NCBI GenBank assembly: GCA_008123405.1
Contig: VSSA01000021.1
Location: 18,095-82,094, forward strand
Direction of reading: 5' to 3'
From: Nocardioides sp. BGMRC 2183
Lineage (GTDB): Bacteria > Actinomycetota > Actinomycetes > Propionibacteriales > Nocardioidaceae
DNA length: 64,000 bases
Under the pieces are notes generated by a model, which worked only from the letters and a program-made list of their open reading frames with translations, did not search any database and was not told the origin of the DNA. Shown here in pieces: positions 30,273-38,430 of the stretch. A program made the position numbers and the translations under genes. Each line of letters begins with the position of its first letter. The first letter of the stretch is position 1.

Positions 30273-31448
30273 TCAGAACCGGTTGCTGGGGGTGAGGCCG
30301 AGTTGCATCCCGGCCAGGCCGCGGCCGCGTCCGCCGAGTCGCTCGGCGATCTCGTTGAGCGCCACGGCGCCAGGGGCGGTCGGGTCGGCGTCGACGATCG
30401 GCTTGCCGGCGTCGCCGCCCTCGCGCAGGGAGAGGTCGAGGGGGATCCGGCCCAGCAGCGGTACGTCGTACCCGAAGCGACCCGAGAGCGTCTCCGCGAC
30501 CCGGTCGCCACCGCCGCTGCCGAAGACCTCCAGGCGGTGGTCCTTGCCCTCCTCGGTGCAGTGCGGGCACGGGAGGTAGCTCATGTTCTCGACCACGCCG
30601 ACGACCCGCTGGTGCATCATCGAGGCCATCGTGCCGGCGCGCTCGGCGACCTCGGCTGCGGCCTCCTGCGGGGTGGTGACCACGACCACCTCGGCGCCGG
30701 GCAGATGCTGACCCATCGAGATGGCGATGTCGCCGGTGCCCGGCGGCAGGTCGAGCAGCAGGACGTCGAGGTCACCCCAGTAGACATCGGCGAGCATCTG
30801 GACCAGGGCACGGTCCAGCATCGGGCCGCGCCACGCGACGACCTGGTCCCGGCGCGGCTTGAGCATCCCGATTGAGATCACCGAGATGCCCGAGGAGGTC
30901 GGGACCGGCATGATCAGGTCGTCCACCTGGGTCGGCTGGGAGTCGGCGATCCCCAGCATGGCCGGCACGGAGTGGCCGTAGATGTCGGCATCGACGATGC
31001 CCACCTTGCGACCGGCCTTGGCCAGCGCGAGGGCGAGATTGACGGTGACCGACGACTTGCCGACGCCGCCCTTGCCGGAGGCGATCGCGAACACCTTGGT
31101 CAGCGAGCCCGGCTGGGCGAACGGGATCTCCCGCTGTGCCTGGCCGCCGCGCAACTGTTCGTGCAGGCCGGAGCGCTGTTCCGCGGTCATCACGCCGAGG
31201 TCGATCCGGACACTGCTGACGCCGTCCAGTGCGCTGACCGCGGCGGTCACGTCACGGTTGATGGTGTCCTTGAGCGGACAACCGGCCACGGTCAGCAGGA
31301 CCCGGACGTCGACGACGCCGTCCTCGCGAACCTCCACGGTGTCCACCATCCCCAGCTCGGTGATGGGGCGCTTGATCTCGGGGTCGTTCACCGAGGCGAG
31401 GGCCTCGGTGACCTGCTCGACGGTCGGGACTGCGCTGGACGTACTCAC
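30273..31448 (-). CDS. mrp: Mrp/ApbC-type iron-sulfur carrier P-loop ATPase
   Basis: The 391-residue protein has an N-terminal MIP18 (DUF59) domain (about 8-90, VNDPEIKRPITELGMV), then an Mrp P-loop domain with GKGGVGKS (125-132) and the cluster-binding CPHC (294-297). It binds and passes on 4Fe-4S clusters with ATP. The GTG at 31448 is chosen because the MIP18 domain starts near it. The gene lies 10 bases after DUF1003 and 40 bases before tatB. The order mrp-tatB is widely conserved in actinobacteria. Confidence 0.94.
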   Translation of the reverse strand: MSTSSAVPTVEQVTEALASVNDPEIKRPITELGMVDTVEVREDGVVDVRVLLTVAGCPLKDTINRDVTAAVSALDGVSSVRIDLGVMTAEQRSGLHEQLRGGQAQREIPFAQPGSLTKVFAIASGKGGVGKSSVTVNLALALAKAGRKVGIVDADIYGHSVPAMLGIADSQPTQVDDLIMPVPTSSGISVISIGMLKPRRDQVVAWRGPMLDRALVQMLADVYWGDLDVLLLDLPPGTGDIAISMGQHLPGAEVVVVTTPQEAAAEVAERAGTMASMMHQRVVGVVENMSYLPCPHCTEEGKDHRLEVFGSGGGDRVAETLSGRFGYDVPLLGRIPLDLSLREGGDAGKPIVDADPTAPGAVALNEIAERLGGRGRGLAGMQLGLTPSNRF

Positions 31449-31458
31449 ACGCACGAGT

Positions 31459-32058
31459 CTAGGAGGTTGATGGTGCCGGTCCTGCGTCGCCGTCGTCGTG
31501 AGACGCCGCACCCGGACCGCCGGTCGCCTCGGAGCCCCGTTGCTCGGCCCTGTCGTCGAGCTCGGCGAGCAGCGAGCGGAGCTCGGAGCGCACGTAATCA
31601 CGGGTGGCGACCTCGCCCACCGCCATCCGCAGCGAGGCCACCTCGCGGGCGAGGAACTCCATGTCGGCATGGGCCAAGGCGTCGGCCTGCCGGTCCTGCT
31701 CGGCGATCACCCGATCGCGTGCCTCCTGCCGGTTCTGCGCCAGCAGGATCAAGGGGGCGGCGTAGGAGGCCTGCAGGCTGAGCATCAGGGTGAGGAAGAT
31801 GAACGGGTAGTCGTCCCAGCGCGCCGGGCCGGGAGCGAGGAGGTTCCAGCCGATCCAGATCGCCACGAAGAGCGTCATGTAGATCAGGAACGTCGCGGTC
31901 CCCATGAAGCGGGCGAACTGCTCGGCGAAGACCCCGAAGGTGTCCGCGTTGTAGCTGGGTCGCCGCACCAGTTGGCGGCGTCCGGCGGTCGGGGTGTCCA
32001 ACCGGTCGGAGGTCGCGCTCGGCCCCCCACCGGATCCGGTACGACGCGGCTCAGCCAT
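31459..32058 (-). CDS. DUF1003 domain membrane protein
   Basis: The 199-residue protein has two membrane helices (TATFLIYMTLFVAIWIGWN and YPFIFLTLMLSLQASYAAPL, about 53-71 and 84-103). A long helix containing QNRQEARDRVIAEQDRQAD and a low-complexity end follow. This is the DUF1003 family; its function is unknown. It begins within the 3' end of the MgtE_N/CBS gene (8-base overlap), so they are translationally coupled. Confidence 0.9.
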   Translation of the reverse strand: MAEPRRTGSGGGPSATSDRLDTPTAGRRQLVRRPSYNADTFGVFAEQFARFMGTATFLIYMTLFVAIWIGWNLLAPGPARWDDYPFIFLTLMLSLQASYAAPLILLAQNRQEARDRVIAEQDRQADALAHADMEFLAREVASLRMAVGEVATRDYVRSELRSLLAELDDRAEQRGSEATGGPGAASHDDGDAGPAPSTS

Positions 32059-33340
32059 GGCGTGCCACGTTCTCAGCCCGTCCCGTCGGCCGATCCTCGG
32101 GACGCGGGCGGTCGCGCCAGCCGGCGGGCAGCATGTGGTCGAGCAGATCGTCCACGGTGACCGCGCCCAGCAGTCGCCCGTGCTCGTCGACGACGGGCGC
32201 GGCGACCAGGTTGTAGGTGGCCAGGTAGCCGGCGACCTCGTCGATGCTCGCCTCCGGGCGGAGCGCCTCCAAGGCGTCGTCCATCGCTCCCGCCACCAGG
32301 GTGGAGGGAGGCTCTCGCAGCAGTCGTTGGATGTGGGCGACGCCGAGGAACTTCCCGGTCGGCGGCTCCAGCGGCTGGCGGCACACGTAGACCATCGCCG
32401 CCAGGGACGGCGTGTGGTCGGGGTTGCGGACGTGGGCCAGCGCGTCCGCGATGGTGGCGTCCGGGCCGAGGATGACCGGCTCGGGCGTCATCATCGCGCC
32501 GGCGGTGTCTTCGACGTAGGACATCAGCCGCCGGACGTCCTCGGCCTCCTCGGGCTCCATCAGTCGCAGCAGGATCTCTTGCGTCTCGGGAGGCAGATCG
32601 GCCATCAGGTCCGCGGCGTCGTCGGCCGACATCTCCTCGAGCACGTCGGCGGCGCGTTGGGAGTCGAGGCCTTCGAGGATCTCGACCTGGTCCTCCTCGG
32701 GCAGCTCCTCGAGCACGTCGGCGAGTCGCTCGTCGTCCAGCGCCAGCGCGACCGCCGTGCGTCGTTCGGGGGGCAGGTCGTGCAGGATGTTCGCCGCGTC
32801 GGCCGGCTTCATGTCGTTGAGCGCGGCGACCAGGTGCGTCGCCCCCTGGCCGTCCTCGGGCCGGCTGAGGCCGTCGACCTCGTCCCAGTCGACGACATGG
32901 CTCTGGCCGCGGCGACGCAGACCCTTGCCCGGCTCCCTGACGGCGACCCGGCTGAGCACCCAGTCGCCGCGGGTTCGTGCCGGCTCCATCGCCACGTCGT
33001 AGACGGTGCCGGTGACCCCGGACGGCGTGATCGTCACCGTCCGGTCCAGCATCTGCCCGATCACCAGGGTCTCGGTCGAGCGCTGCTCGAAACGGCGCAT
33101 GTTGAGCAGGCCGGTCGTATAGACCTGACCGGAGTCGATGTTGGTCACCCGCGTCATCGGCACGAAGATCCGGCGTCGGCCGAAGACCTCGGCCACGATG
33201 CCGAGCACCCGCGGTCGGATCGCCTCGCTGCGCACGGTGACGACGAGGTCGCGGACCTTGCCGACCTGGTCCCCCTGCGGGTCGAAGATCGGCAGGCCCA
33301 CCAGCCGGGCGGCGTAGACACGCGACGGGGTGACACTCAC
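32051..33340 (-). CDS. Soluble MgtE_N/CBS protein with N-terminal PRC-barrel-like region
   Basis: The 429-residue protein has a PRC-barrel-like start (VYAARLVGLPIFDPQGDQVG), then an MgtE N-terminal helical superfamily (about 175-280, DMKPADAANILHDLPPE, EELPEEDQVEILEGLD, MSADDAADLMADL), then paired CBS domains from about 285 (MMTPEPVILGPDATIADAL, EASIDEVAGYLATYNLVAAPVVDE). It lacks the membrane helices of a true MgtE channel. It is therefore probably a Mg- or nucleotide-sensing partner, not a transporter. Homologues head the same DUF1003/mrp/tatB run in actinobacteria. Confidence 0.9.
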   Translation of the reverse strand: MSVTPSRVYAARLVGLPIFDPQGDQVGKVRDLVVTVRSEAIRPRVLGIVAEVFGRRRIFVPMTRVTNIDSGQVYTTGLLNMRRFEQRSTETLVIGQMLDRTVTITPSGVTGTVYDVAMEPARTRGDWVLSRVAVREPGKGLRRRGQSHVVDWDEVDGLSRPEDGQGATHLVAALNDMKPADAANILHDLPPERRTAVALALDDERLADVLEELPEEDQVEILEGLDSQRAADVLEEMSADDAADLMADLPPETQEILLRLMEPEEAEDVRRLMSYVEDTAGAMMTPEPVILGPDATIADALAHVRNPDHTPSLAAMVYVCRQPLEPPTGKFLGVAHIQRLLREPPSTLVAGAMDDALEALRPEASIDEVAGYLATYNLVAAPVVDEHGRLLGAVTVDDLLDHMLPAGWRDRPRPEDRPTGRAENVARHG

Positions 33341-33402
33341 ACCGGCACGCTATCGGTTCGAGCGCCGGGATCCCGACAACCGCGACTCTGGTTCAGAGGC
33401 AT

Positions 33403-33408
33403 TACGAT
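33403..33408 (+). promoter_or_regulatory. -10 box (TACGAT) of the LicD-like/methyltransferase gene
   Basis: TACGAT is nine bases before the ATG at 33418. The gap to the divergent MgtE_N/CBS gene is 77 bases, so the two promoters lie close together. Confidence 0.5.
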
Positions 33409-33417
33409 CCGGTGCCC

Positions 33418-34989
33418 ATGGAGAGGGAGTGGCGCCCGGTCGTGCCGCACCGGCTTGCGCGGAGACTGGGTGCGCGGCTCCGGGTCCGCGCGGTCGACCT
33501 CGACGGGCTCGAACTCACCGTGCGGGGGCCGGACCGCGTGGTCGACGTGCTCTTCGATGGCCGCCGGATCTGGTCGTTCTGGGTGGTCCGCGACACCCAC
33601 GGGCAGTTCGGGCTCCGCCGTCGGGTGGCGTGGCCCGACCGGATGCTGCGTTTTCTGGACGGGCGCAGTCGGGTCGAGATCGTCGAGCACGTCACCGGTG
33701 TTCGGCTCTTCGAGCGGGAGGTCGCCTTCACCGACGCCGACCGGCGAGTCGCGTTCCGCAACCCCCGCGGGCTGGAGATCAGCCTGGACAAGTCGGGCCG
33801 GTTCAGCCCCACCTTCTCCGGCCGGGGCGACCAGGTCGCCTCCCTGCTGGATGCGATGGAGGAGGTCGTCGCGGCACTCGCAGAGCTCGGGGTGACCGCG
33901 TTCCCGGCCTGGGGAACGCTGCTGGGGGCGGTGCGGGAGCAGGGGCTGCTGGGCCACGACTCGGATGCGGACCTGGCCTACCTGTCGTCGTACCAGGTGC
34001 CGGTGGATGTGGCGCGGGAGTCCTTCCGGCTGCAGCGCGCCCTCAACGCGCGAGGATTCAGTACCTACCGCTACAGCGGTGCGGCGTTCCGGATCCAAGT
34101 CACCGAGAGTGACGGCGCGACTCGTGGCCTCGACCTCTTCGCCGCCTTCTTCGATCACGACCGGCTCTACGTGATGGGCGAGGTCGGTGCCGACTACCGA
34201 CGGGAGTGGCTCTGGCCGCTCTCGACGTGTCGGATCGCGGACCGTGAGTTCGCGGCGCCGGCGCGTCCGGAGAAGCTGCTCGAAGCCAGTTACGGGCTGG
34301 GGTGGCGGGTGCCCGACCCGGCCTTCAAATTCACCACGCCGCGGGACGTCACGCGACGGCTGGACGCCTGGTTCCGCGGTACGGCGCCGCACCGCGCGGA
34401 CTGGGAGCGAGCGCTCGCCGGACGTCCGCGGTTGCGGACCGGTCCCTCGGCGCTAGCCCGGCTGGTGCACAGCGAGGTCCCGGCGGGGGTGACGGTCCTC
34501 GATATCGGGGTGGGTCACGGTCGCGACGCCTGGTGGTGGGCGCGTCAGGGGCGCGCGGTGATCGGCTACGACTACGTCCCGCGGGCAGCCGCGACAGCGC
34601 TGCAGCAGGCCGAGGAAGCCGGGCACCCCCTGACGCTGCGCTCCCTGAACCTGACCGAGCTGCGGTCGGTCCTCGGCGAGGGCGCCTGGATCAGCCGCCG
34701 GCCCGGTCCTCGGGTCGTCGTGGCCCGGCATCTGCTCGACGCGACCACGGCCACCGGTCGCGACCACCTGGCCCGGTTCGCCTCGATGGCGCTACGCCGC
34801 GGCGGTCGTCTCTATGCTGACTTCGCCCTCGAGACACCGACCGATGCGGCCGGGTCGAGGGCGGGTCTGGATGCCGACGAGGTGGCCTCGTTGCTCGAGG
34901 AGCACGGTGGCAGGGTGCTCTCGACGGCGACCGTCGCCGACGGCGACACCGCGGGGCCGGTGGCCCGACTGACCGCAGAGTGGAGATGA
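33418..34989 (+). CDS. LicD-like nucleotidyltransferase/methyltransferase fusion 1
   Basis: The 523-residue protein has an N-terminal all-beta region of about 120 residues, then a LicD-like domain with GTLLGAVREQGLLGHDSDAD (about 166-185), where the Asp pair corresponds to the metal-binding site of nucleotidyltransferase-fold enzymes. LicD adds phosphocholine to glycans. A class I methyltransferase follows, with VLDIGVGHGRDAWWWARQG (about 359-377) and the strand-two acid in GYDY. The paralogue at 48205 has identical domain spacing. It is cytoplasmic. The ATG at 33418 is preferred over the GTG at 33412 because it fits the -10 spacing. It starts a run with the coiled-coil gene and a sulfotransferase. 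Confidence 0.82.
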   Translation: MEREWRPVVPHRLARRLGARLRVRAVDLDGLELTVRGPDRVVDVLFDGRRIWSFWVVRDTHGQFGLRRRVAWPDRMLRFLDGRSRVEIVEHVTGVRLFEREVAFTDADRRVAFRNPRGLEISLDKSGRFSPTFSGRGDQVASLLDAMEEVVAALAELGVTAFPAWGTLLGAVREQGLLGHDSDADLAYLSSYQVPVDVARESFRLQRALNARGFSTYRYSGAAFRIQVTESDGATRGLDLFAAFFDHDRLYVMGEVGADYRREWLWPLSTCRIADREFAAPARPEKLLEASYGLGWRVPDPAFKFTTPRDVTRRLDAWFRGTAPHRADWERALAGRPRLRTGPSALARLVHSEVPAGVTVLDIGVGHGRDAWWWARQGRAVIGYDYVPRAAATALQQAEEAGHPLTLRSLNLTELRSVLGEGAWISRRPGPRVVVARHLLDATTATGRDHLARFASMALRRGGRLYADFALETPTDAAGSRAGLDADEVASLLEEHGGRVLSTATVADGDTAGPVARLTAEWR

Positions 34990-34996
34990 CGCACAG

Positions 34997-35200
34997 ATGA
35001 ACCCGATGCCGTCCAGCAGGCGGGTGCGCGACCTGGAGGAGCGCGTCGCCCAACTGGAGAGCGAGATCGCCGAGCTGCGCCGTCACCACCTACGGGTCGC
35101 CGAGCTCGCGGACGTGATGACCGAGCTGGTCCTCCCGCTGGCCGACCGCGATCCGGACCGGGTCGAGCGGGCGATCGCGGCCTTCAACGCGAGTCTCTGA
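34997..35200 (+). CDS. Small coiled-coil protein 1
   Basis: The 67-residue protein is a parallel coiled coil: RVRDLEERVAQLESEIAELRR has heptad Leu/Val/Ile spacing, followed by HLRVAELADVMTELVLPLADRD. The C-terminal half shares L-x-x-R-V-A-x-L-E, R-x-A-E-L-x-D and E-L-x-L-P-x-A with the small protein at 49830. Both follow a LicD-like/methyltransferase fusion. It resembles DUF6752-type proteins; the function is unknown. It begins 7 bases after the fusion gene and overlaps the sulfotransferase start by one base (TGATG). Confidence 0.8.
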   Translation: MNPMPSSRRVRDLEERVAQLESEIAELRRHHLRVAELADVMTELVLPLADRDPDRVERAIAAFNASL

Positions 35201-36270
35201 TGGCCGATCGGGTCTACGTCCACATCGGGCTGCCGAAGACGGCGACCACCTACCTGCAGACCATCGCCTGGGCAGCGCGCGACCAGCTGCGCGGCGACGG
35301 GGTGCTGCTGCCCGGACGTGAGCGGCGCGACCACCTCTGGTCCAGCCGCGTGGTCCGGGAGGAGGGCGGCGCCCGCGACACCGACCGCGAGTTCGCGGCG
35401 TGGGAACGGGTGCGGACCGAGCTCGCCGCCTGGTCCGGCGTCGGCCTGGTCTCACACGAGTTCTTCGCCGCCGCCGCGGTGCACCAGGCCCAACGGATGG
35501 TCGAGGCGCTCGCACCCGCCGAGGTGCACCTCGTGGTGACCGCCCGCGAGCCGCTCGGACTGTTCACCGCCAGCTGGCAGGAGAGCCTGAAGAACCGCAG
35601 CACCACGCCGATGGCCGACTACGGCCGCGACGTCTCCTCCCGGCCCACCGACATCTGGAACTGGCGCACCCTCGACCTGCGCCTGGTGCTGGAGCGCTGG
35701 TCACAGGCGGTGCCGCACGAGCGGATCCATGTCCTGCCGTTGGACCGGACCGCTGCGCGCGAGGAGATCTGGCACCGCTTCGCCGCCCTGCTCGGCATCG
35801 ACGGTGCCGCTTACGACACCTCGATGTCCTTCCCGAACGAGTCGATGGGGGTGGTGGAGGCCGAGCTGCTGCGCCGGGTCAACGGCAACCTCGACAACTT
35901 CTCCAGGGCCGTCGACAAGGGGGTCTACATCCGCACGTTCCTCGCCGACGAGCGGCTCGTGACCCGGCAGGGGGAGAAGTTCTGGCCGGCCGAGGACCAG
36001 GTCGCCGACTGCCGCGCCCGCGGCGAGGCGCTGGTCGAGTACCTCGCAGCCCACCCGGTCGACGTCGTCGGTGACGTCGAGCACCTGCGGGTGCCCGCCG
36101 AGCTCCCCGCGCGCCGTACCCCCGACAGCGTCACCGACGCCGAGGTCGCCGACGCAGCGGCCGAGCTGGTGGCGGTCCTGCTCGATGACGTGCGCACGTT
36201 GCGTCGGGAGACTCGGTCGGCCCCCGGCCCCCAGCGCCCCCGTCGGGGTTGGCGTCGGCGCCGAGGCTGA
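35200..36270 (+). CDS. Sulfotransferase-like protein 1
   Basis: The 356-residue cytoplasmic protein begins VHIGLPKTATTYLQ, the 5'-phosphosulfate loop of PAPS-dependent sulfotransferases (Lys13). The 3'-phosphate segment is TAREPLGLFTASW, with Arg116; the position eight residues on, normally Ser, is Ala124, and Ser125 follows. Glu87 in S-H-E aligns with Glu in all six copies and could be the base. The family transfers sulfate from PAPS to a sugar or other alcohol. The C-terminal VDVVGDVEHL matches the [VI][VIL]GDxxxL motif shared by most copies. It is coupled to the coiled-coil gene. Confidence 0.82.
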   Translation: MADRVYVHIGLPKTATTYLQTIAWAARDQLRGDGVLLPGRERRDHLWSSRVVREEGGARDTDREFAAWERVRTELAAWSGVGLVSHEFFAAAAVHQAQRMVEALAPAEVHLVVTAREPLGLFTASWQESLKNRSTTPMADYGRDVSSRPTDIWNWRTLDLRLVLERWSQAVPHERIHVLPLDRTAAREEIWHRFAALLGIDGAAYDTSMSFPNESMGVVEAELLRRVNGNLDNFSRAVDKGVYIRTFLADERLVTRQGEKFWPAEDQVADCRARGEALVEYLAAHPVDVVGDVEHLRVPAELPARRTPDSVTDAEVADAAAELVAVLLDDVRTLRRETRSAPGPQRPRRGWRRRRG

Positions 36271-36321
36271 CCCGCGGCGTGGCGAGCGGCGCGGGAGGCG
36301 GATCGGTTCGCGCTCGGCACG

Positions 36322-36327
36322 TATCAT
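36322..36327 (+). promoter_or_regulatory. -10 box (TATCAT), leaderless
   Basis: TATCAT lies seven bases before the ATG at 36335, with no ribosome site. Confidence 0.6.
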
Positions 36328-36334
36328 CTGCCGC

Positions 36335-36742
36335 ATGCAGCATGGGGCGCGGATCAGTTGGCGAGGGCGTGGTGCCCTGGTGCTCGCACTCGCCGGCGTG
36401 ATCGCGCTGGGCGGGTGCGGCGAGGAGGGGTCCTCCGACGCCGACGAGGCCACCGACCCGTCGAGTGCGACGACCAGCGCGTCGGTCGACGTACCGGCGA
36501 ACGCGCCGCAATGTGCCGACATCTGGTACGACGGCGGCGAGCTGCCGCGGGTCTACCGAGGCTGTGTCGACGACGAGGGCGCTTACGTCGAGCGCGACTT
36601 CATCGGCTGCTCCTCGGGGCAGCGGCTGGTCCTCTTCGACGACCGGTTCTATGCGTTCGAGGGCGGCACGGTGTTCGACGTGGGTTCGCCGCTCGAGGAC
36701 TCAGACGATTATCGTTCGGTCACCAGGCGTTGCGCGGCGTGA
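36335..36742 (+). CDS. Small lipoprotein, unknown function
   Basis: The 135-residue protein has a signal peptide with lipobox IALGGC (Cys28), then a disordered Ser/Thr/Asp linker, then a small domain with four Cys residues (CADIW, RGCVDDEG, FIGCSSG, RRCAA), which could form two disulfides outside the membrane. I do not recognise the family. Promoter and start are set by the leaderless -10 box. It lies between the sulfotransferase and the PLD-like genes. Confidence 0.82.
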   Translation: MQHGARISWRGRGALVLALAGVIALGGCGEEGSSDADEATDPSSATTSASVDVPANAPQCADIWYDGGELPRVYRGCVDDEGAYVERDFIGCSSGQRLVLFDDRFYAFEGGTVFDVGSPLEDSDDYRSVTRRCAA

Positions 36743-36829
36743 TCTCGGACTGACTGCCCAGCCGTCCCAACGCCTCGCGGGCCGCAGCGCTCGCCGTGGT
36801 GCCACCAAGTATCGAGGGGATCTTCAGCT

Positions 36830-38209
36830 ATGTACGTCAATCGGTTGTTCGGGGCCGTGCTCGCGGCGGCAGCGTTGGTGATCAGCCTGCTGGTCCCGGC
36901 GTCCGCGGCCAGTGCCGCGCCCACGCCGGCGCCGACGCCCACGTCGTCCGTCTCGCCGGATCCGGCGACCTCGCCGGTCTCCGCCCGCAAGGCTGCTCGG
37001 TACACGCCGAAGGCGGGGATCACCGTGAACAGCCCGGTCGGCAGCGCGGGGGCTCGCAACGCGATCTTCAACAAGATCATGAAGAGCATCAACGCCACGC
37101 CGAAGGGCCAGGAGATCATGATCTTCTCCTGGAACTTCCTCACCTCGGCGGGCCGCAAGGCGCTGCTGCGGGCGCAGAAGCGCGGCGTCCGGGTGCGCCT
37201 GCTGATGGACTCCAACAACGTCGACCGCAACGTCAACAACATCCAGTTCAAGGCGCTGCGCAACCAGCTCAAGCGCAACAACAAGGGCCGCCCGAAGCAC
37301 CGTCGGAGCTGGGCCCGCGTCTGCCAGGGCACCTGCCGCGGCACCAAGGGCGGCGCACACTCGAAGTTCTTCATGTTCTCCCGGGCCGGCAAGGCCCGGA
37401 AGGTCGTGATCCAGGGCTCGGCGAACTTCACCGTGGCCTCGACCAACAACCAGTGGAACGACGTGCTCACACACGCCGGTCACGACGGCGTGTGGAAGGT
37501 CTACCGCAAGGTCTTCCTCGAGGCGGCGCGGGACAAGAAGGCGAAGCGCATGTATGTGCGCAAGAACTTCAAGAATTTCTCGGTCATCCACTTCCCGAAC
37601 CGGGGGAAGCGGGTCAAGGACCCGGTCATGCAGGTGATGAACAACATCCGCTGCAAGGGCGCGAAGAACACCGGCAACGGGCGCACCGTGGTCCGGATCT
37701 CGCCGGACGTGCTGCGCACCGACCGTGGGATGAAGCTGGCCAAGAAGATCCGCTCGCTGTGGAACGCCGGGTGCAACCTGATCGTCGGCTACACCGTGAT
37801 CGGCATCGACGTGGGTCGCTACCTGCGTGCGCCGGGCGGTCGCGGACCGGTCCCGCTGCGTCACATGGTGCAGGACCAGAACGGCGATGGCGAGTTCGAC
37901 CTCTACTTCCACATGAAGGTGATCACCGTCCGCGGCCACTACGGCAAGGACCGCACGGGCTTCGCCGTGCTCAACGGTTCGGCCAACTGGACGGGCGTGT
38001 CCAAGGTCAGCGACGAGAACGTCGGCATCTACCGCAAGCCGCGCTACGTGAAGCGCTACGAGGAGCACCTCAGCTACTGGTTCAACCGGCCGATGTTCAC
38101 CTCCACGCCGCTGATGTACGGCCGTGACGCCAACGCGGTCTACGAGAACGGTCGTCGCGTGGTCACCCGCGGCAACGTCAACCCGTTTGCGAACATCGAG
38201 ATGGACTGA
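36830..38209 (+). CDS. Secreted phospholipase-D-like (HKD) protein
   Basis: The 459-residue protein has a signal peptide (about 1-30, ending ASAASAAPT), a Pro/Thr-rich linker, and two PLD half-domains. The motifs are HSKFFMFSRAGK followed by QGSANFT (about 178-203) and HMKVITVRGHYGKDR followed by NGSANWT (about 361-387), giving H-x-K and the Asn/Ser pocket; the usual D of HKD is not seen at the expected place. It could cleave phospholipids or nucleic acids. A strong terminator follows 18 bases after the stop. The first half has the same layout as the tail of the protein at 38431. Confidence 0.88.
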   Translation: MYVNRLFGAVLAAAALVISLLVPASAASAAPTPAPTPTSSVSPDPATSPVSARKAARYTPKAGITVNSPVGSAGARNAIFNKIMKSINATPKGQEIMIFSWNFLTSAGRKALLRAQKRGVRVRLLMDSNNVDRNVNNIQFKALRNQLKRNNKGRPKHRRSWARVCQGTCRGTKGGAHSKFFMFSRAGKARKVVIQGSANFTVASTNNQWNDVLTHAGHDGVWKVYRKVFLEAARDKKAKRMYVRKNFKNFSVIHFPNRGKRVKDPVMQVMNNIRCKGAKNTGNGRTVVRISPDVLRTDRGMKLAKKIRSLWNAGCNLIVGYTVIGIDVGRYLRAPGGRGPVPLRHMVQDQNGDGEFDLYFHMKVITVRGHYGKDRTGFAVLNGSANWTGVSKVSDENVGIYRKPRYVKRYEEHLSYWFNRPMFTSTPLMYGRDANAVYENGRRVVTRGNVNPFANIEMD

Positions 38210-38227
38210 CACCGCGACAGCGCCCCA

Positions 38228-38278
38228 GCGATGGCGCCGACCAGGCCTTCGGGCCGGGTCGGCGCCATCGCCATTTTT
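38228..38278 (+). terminator. Rho-independent terminator after the PLD-like gene
   Basis: GCGATGGCGCCGACC (38228-38242) pairs perfectly with GGTCGGCGCCATCGC (38257-38271), and a CATTTTTCC tail follows. It is the best terminator in the window. Confidence 0.85.
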
Positions 38279-38318
38279 CCGCGGTTCAGACCCGCGAGAG
38301 CGGAGTTTGTGCAGGTCA

Positions 38319-38338
38319 GAACTACAAAGGTGTAGTTC
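38319..38338. promoter_or_regulatory. Candidate operator, copy 2 (perfect palindrome)
   Basis: GAACTACA, AAGG, TGTAGTTC is a perfect 8-4-8 palindrome 93 bases upstream of the exonuclease-like gene. The related copy is at 9917-9936. Both precede genes for exported hydrolases. Confidence 0.6.
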
Positions 38339-38430
38339 ATCGATTGTGTTGCGAGGGGCTGGTGAGCATGGTGTGATGCGTGTGATTTGGCGCGTCTGAC
38401 GCGTCGCCGTCACCGACGAGGAGCTCCCCG

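Noticed and set aside
36830-38209. Toxin-like PLD with an immunity gene
   Set aside because: No small acidic partner or secretion-system gene is adjacent; the protein has a normal signal peptide and its own terminator.
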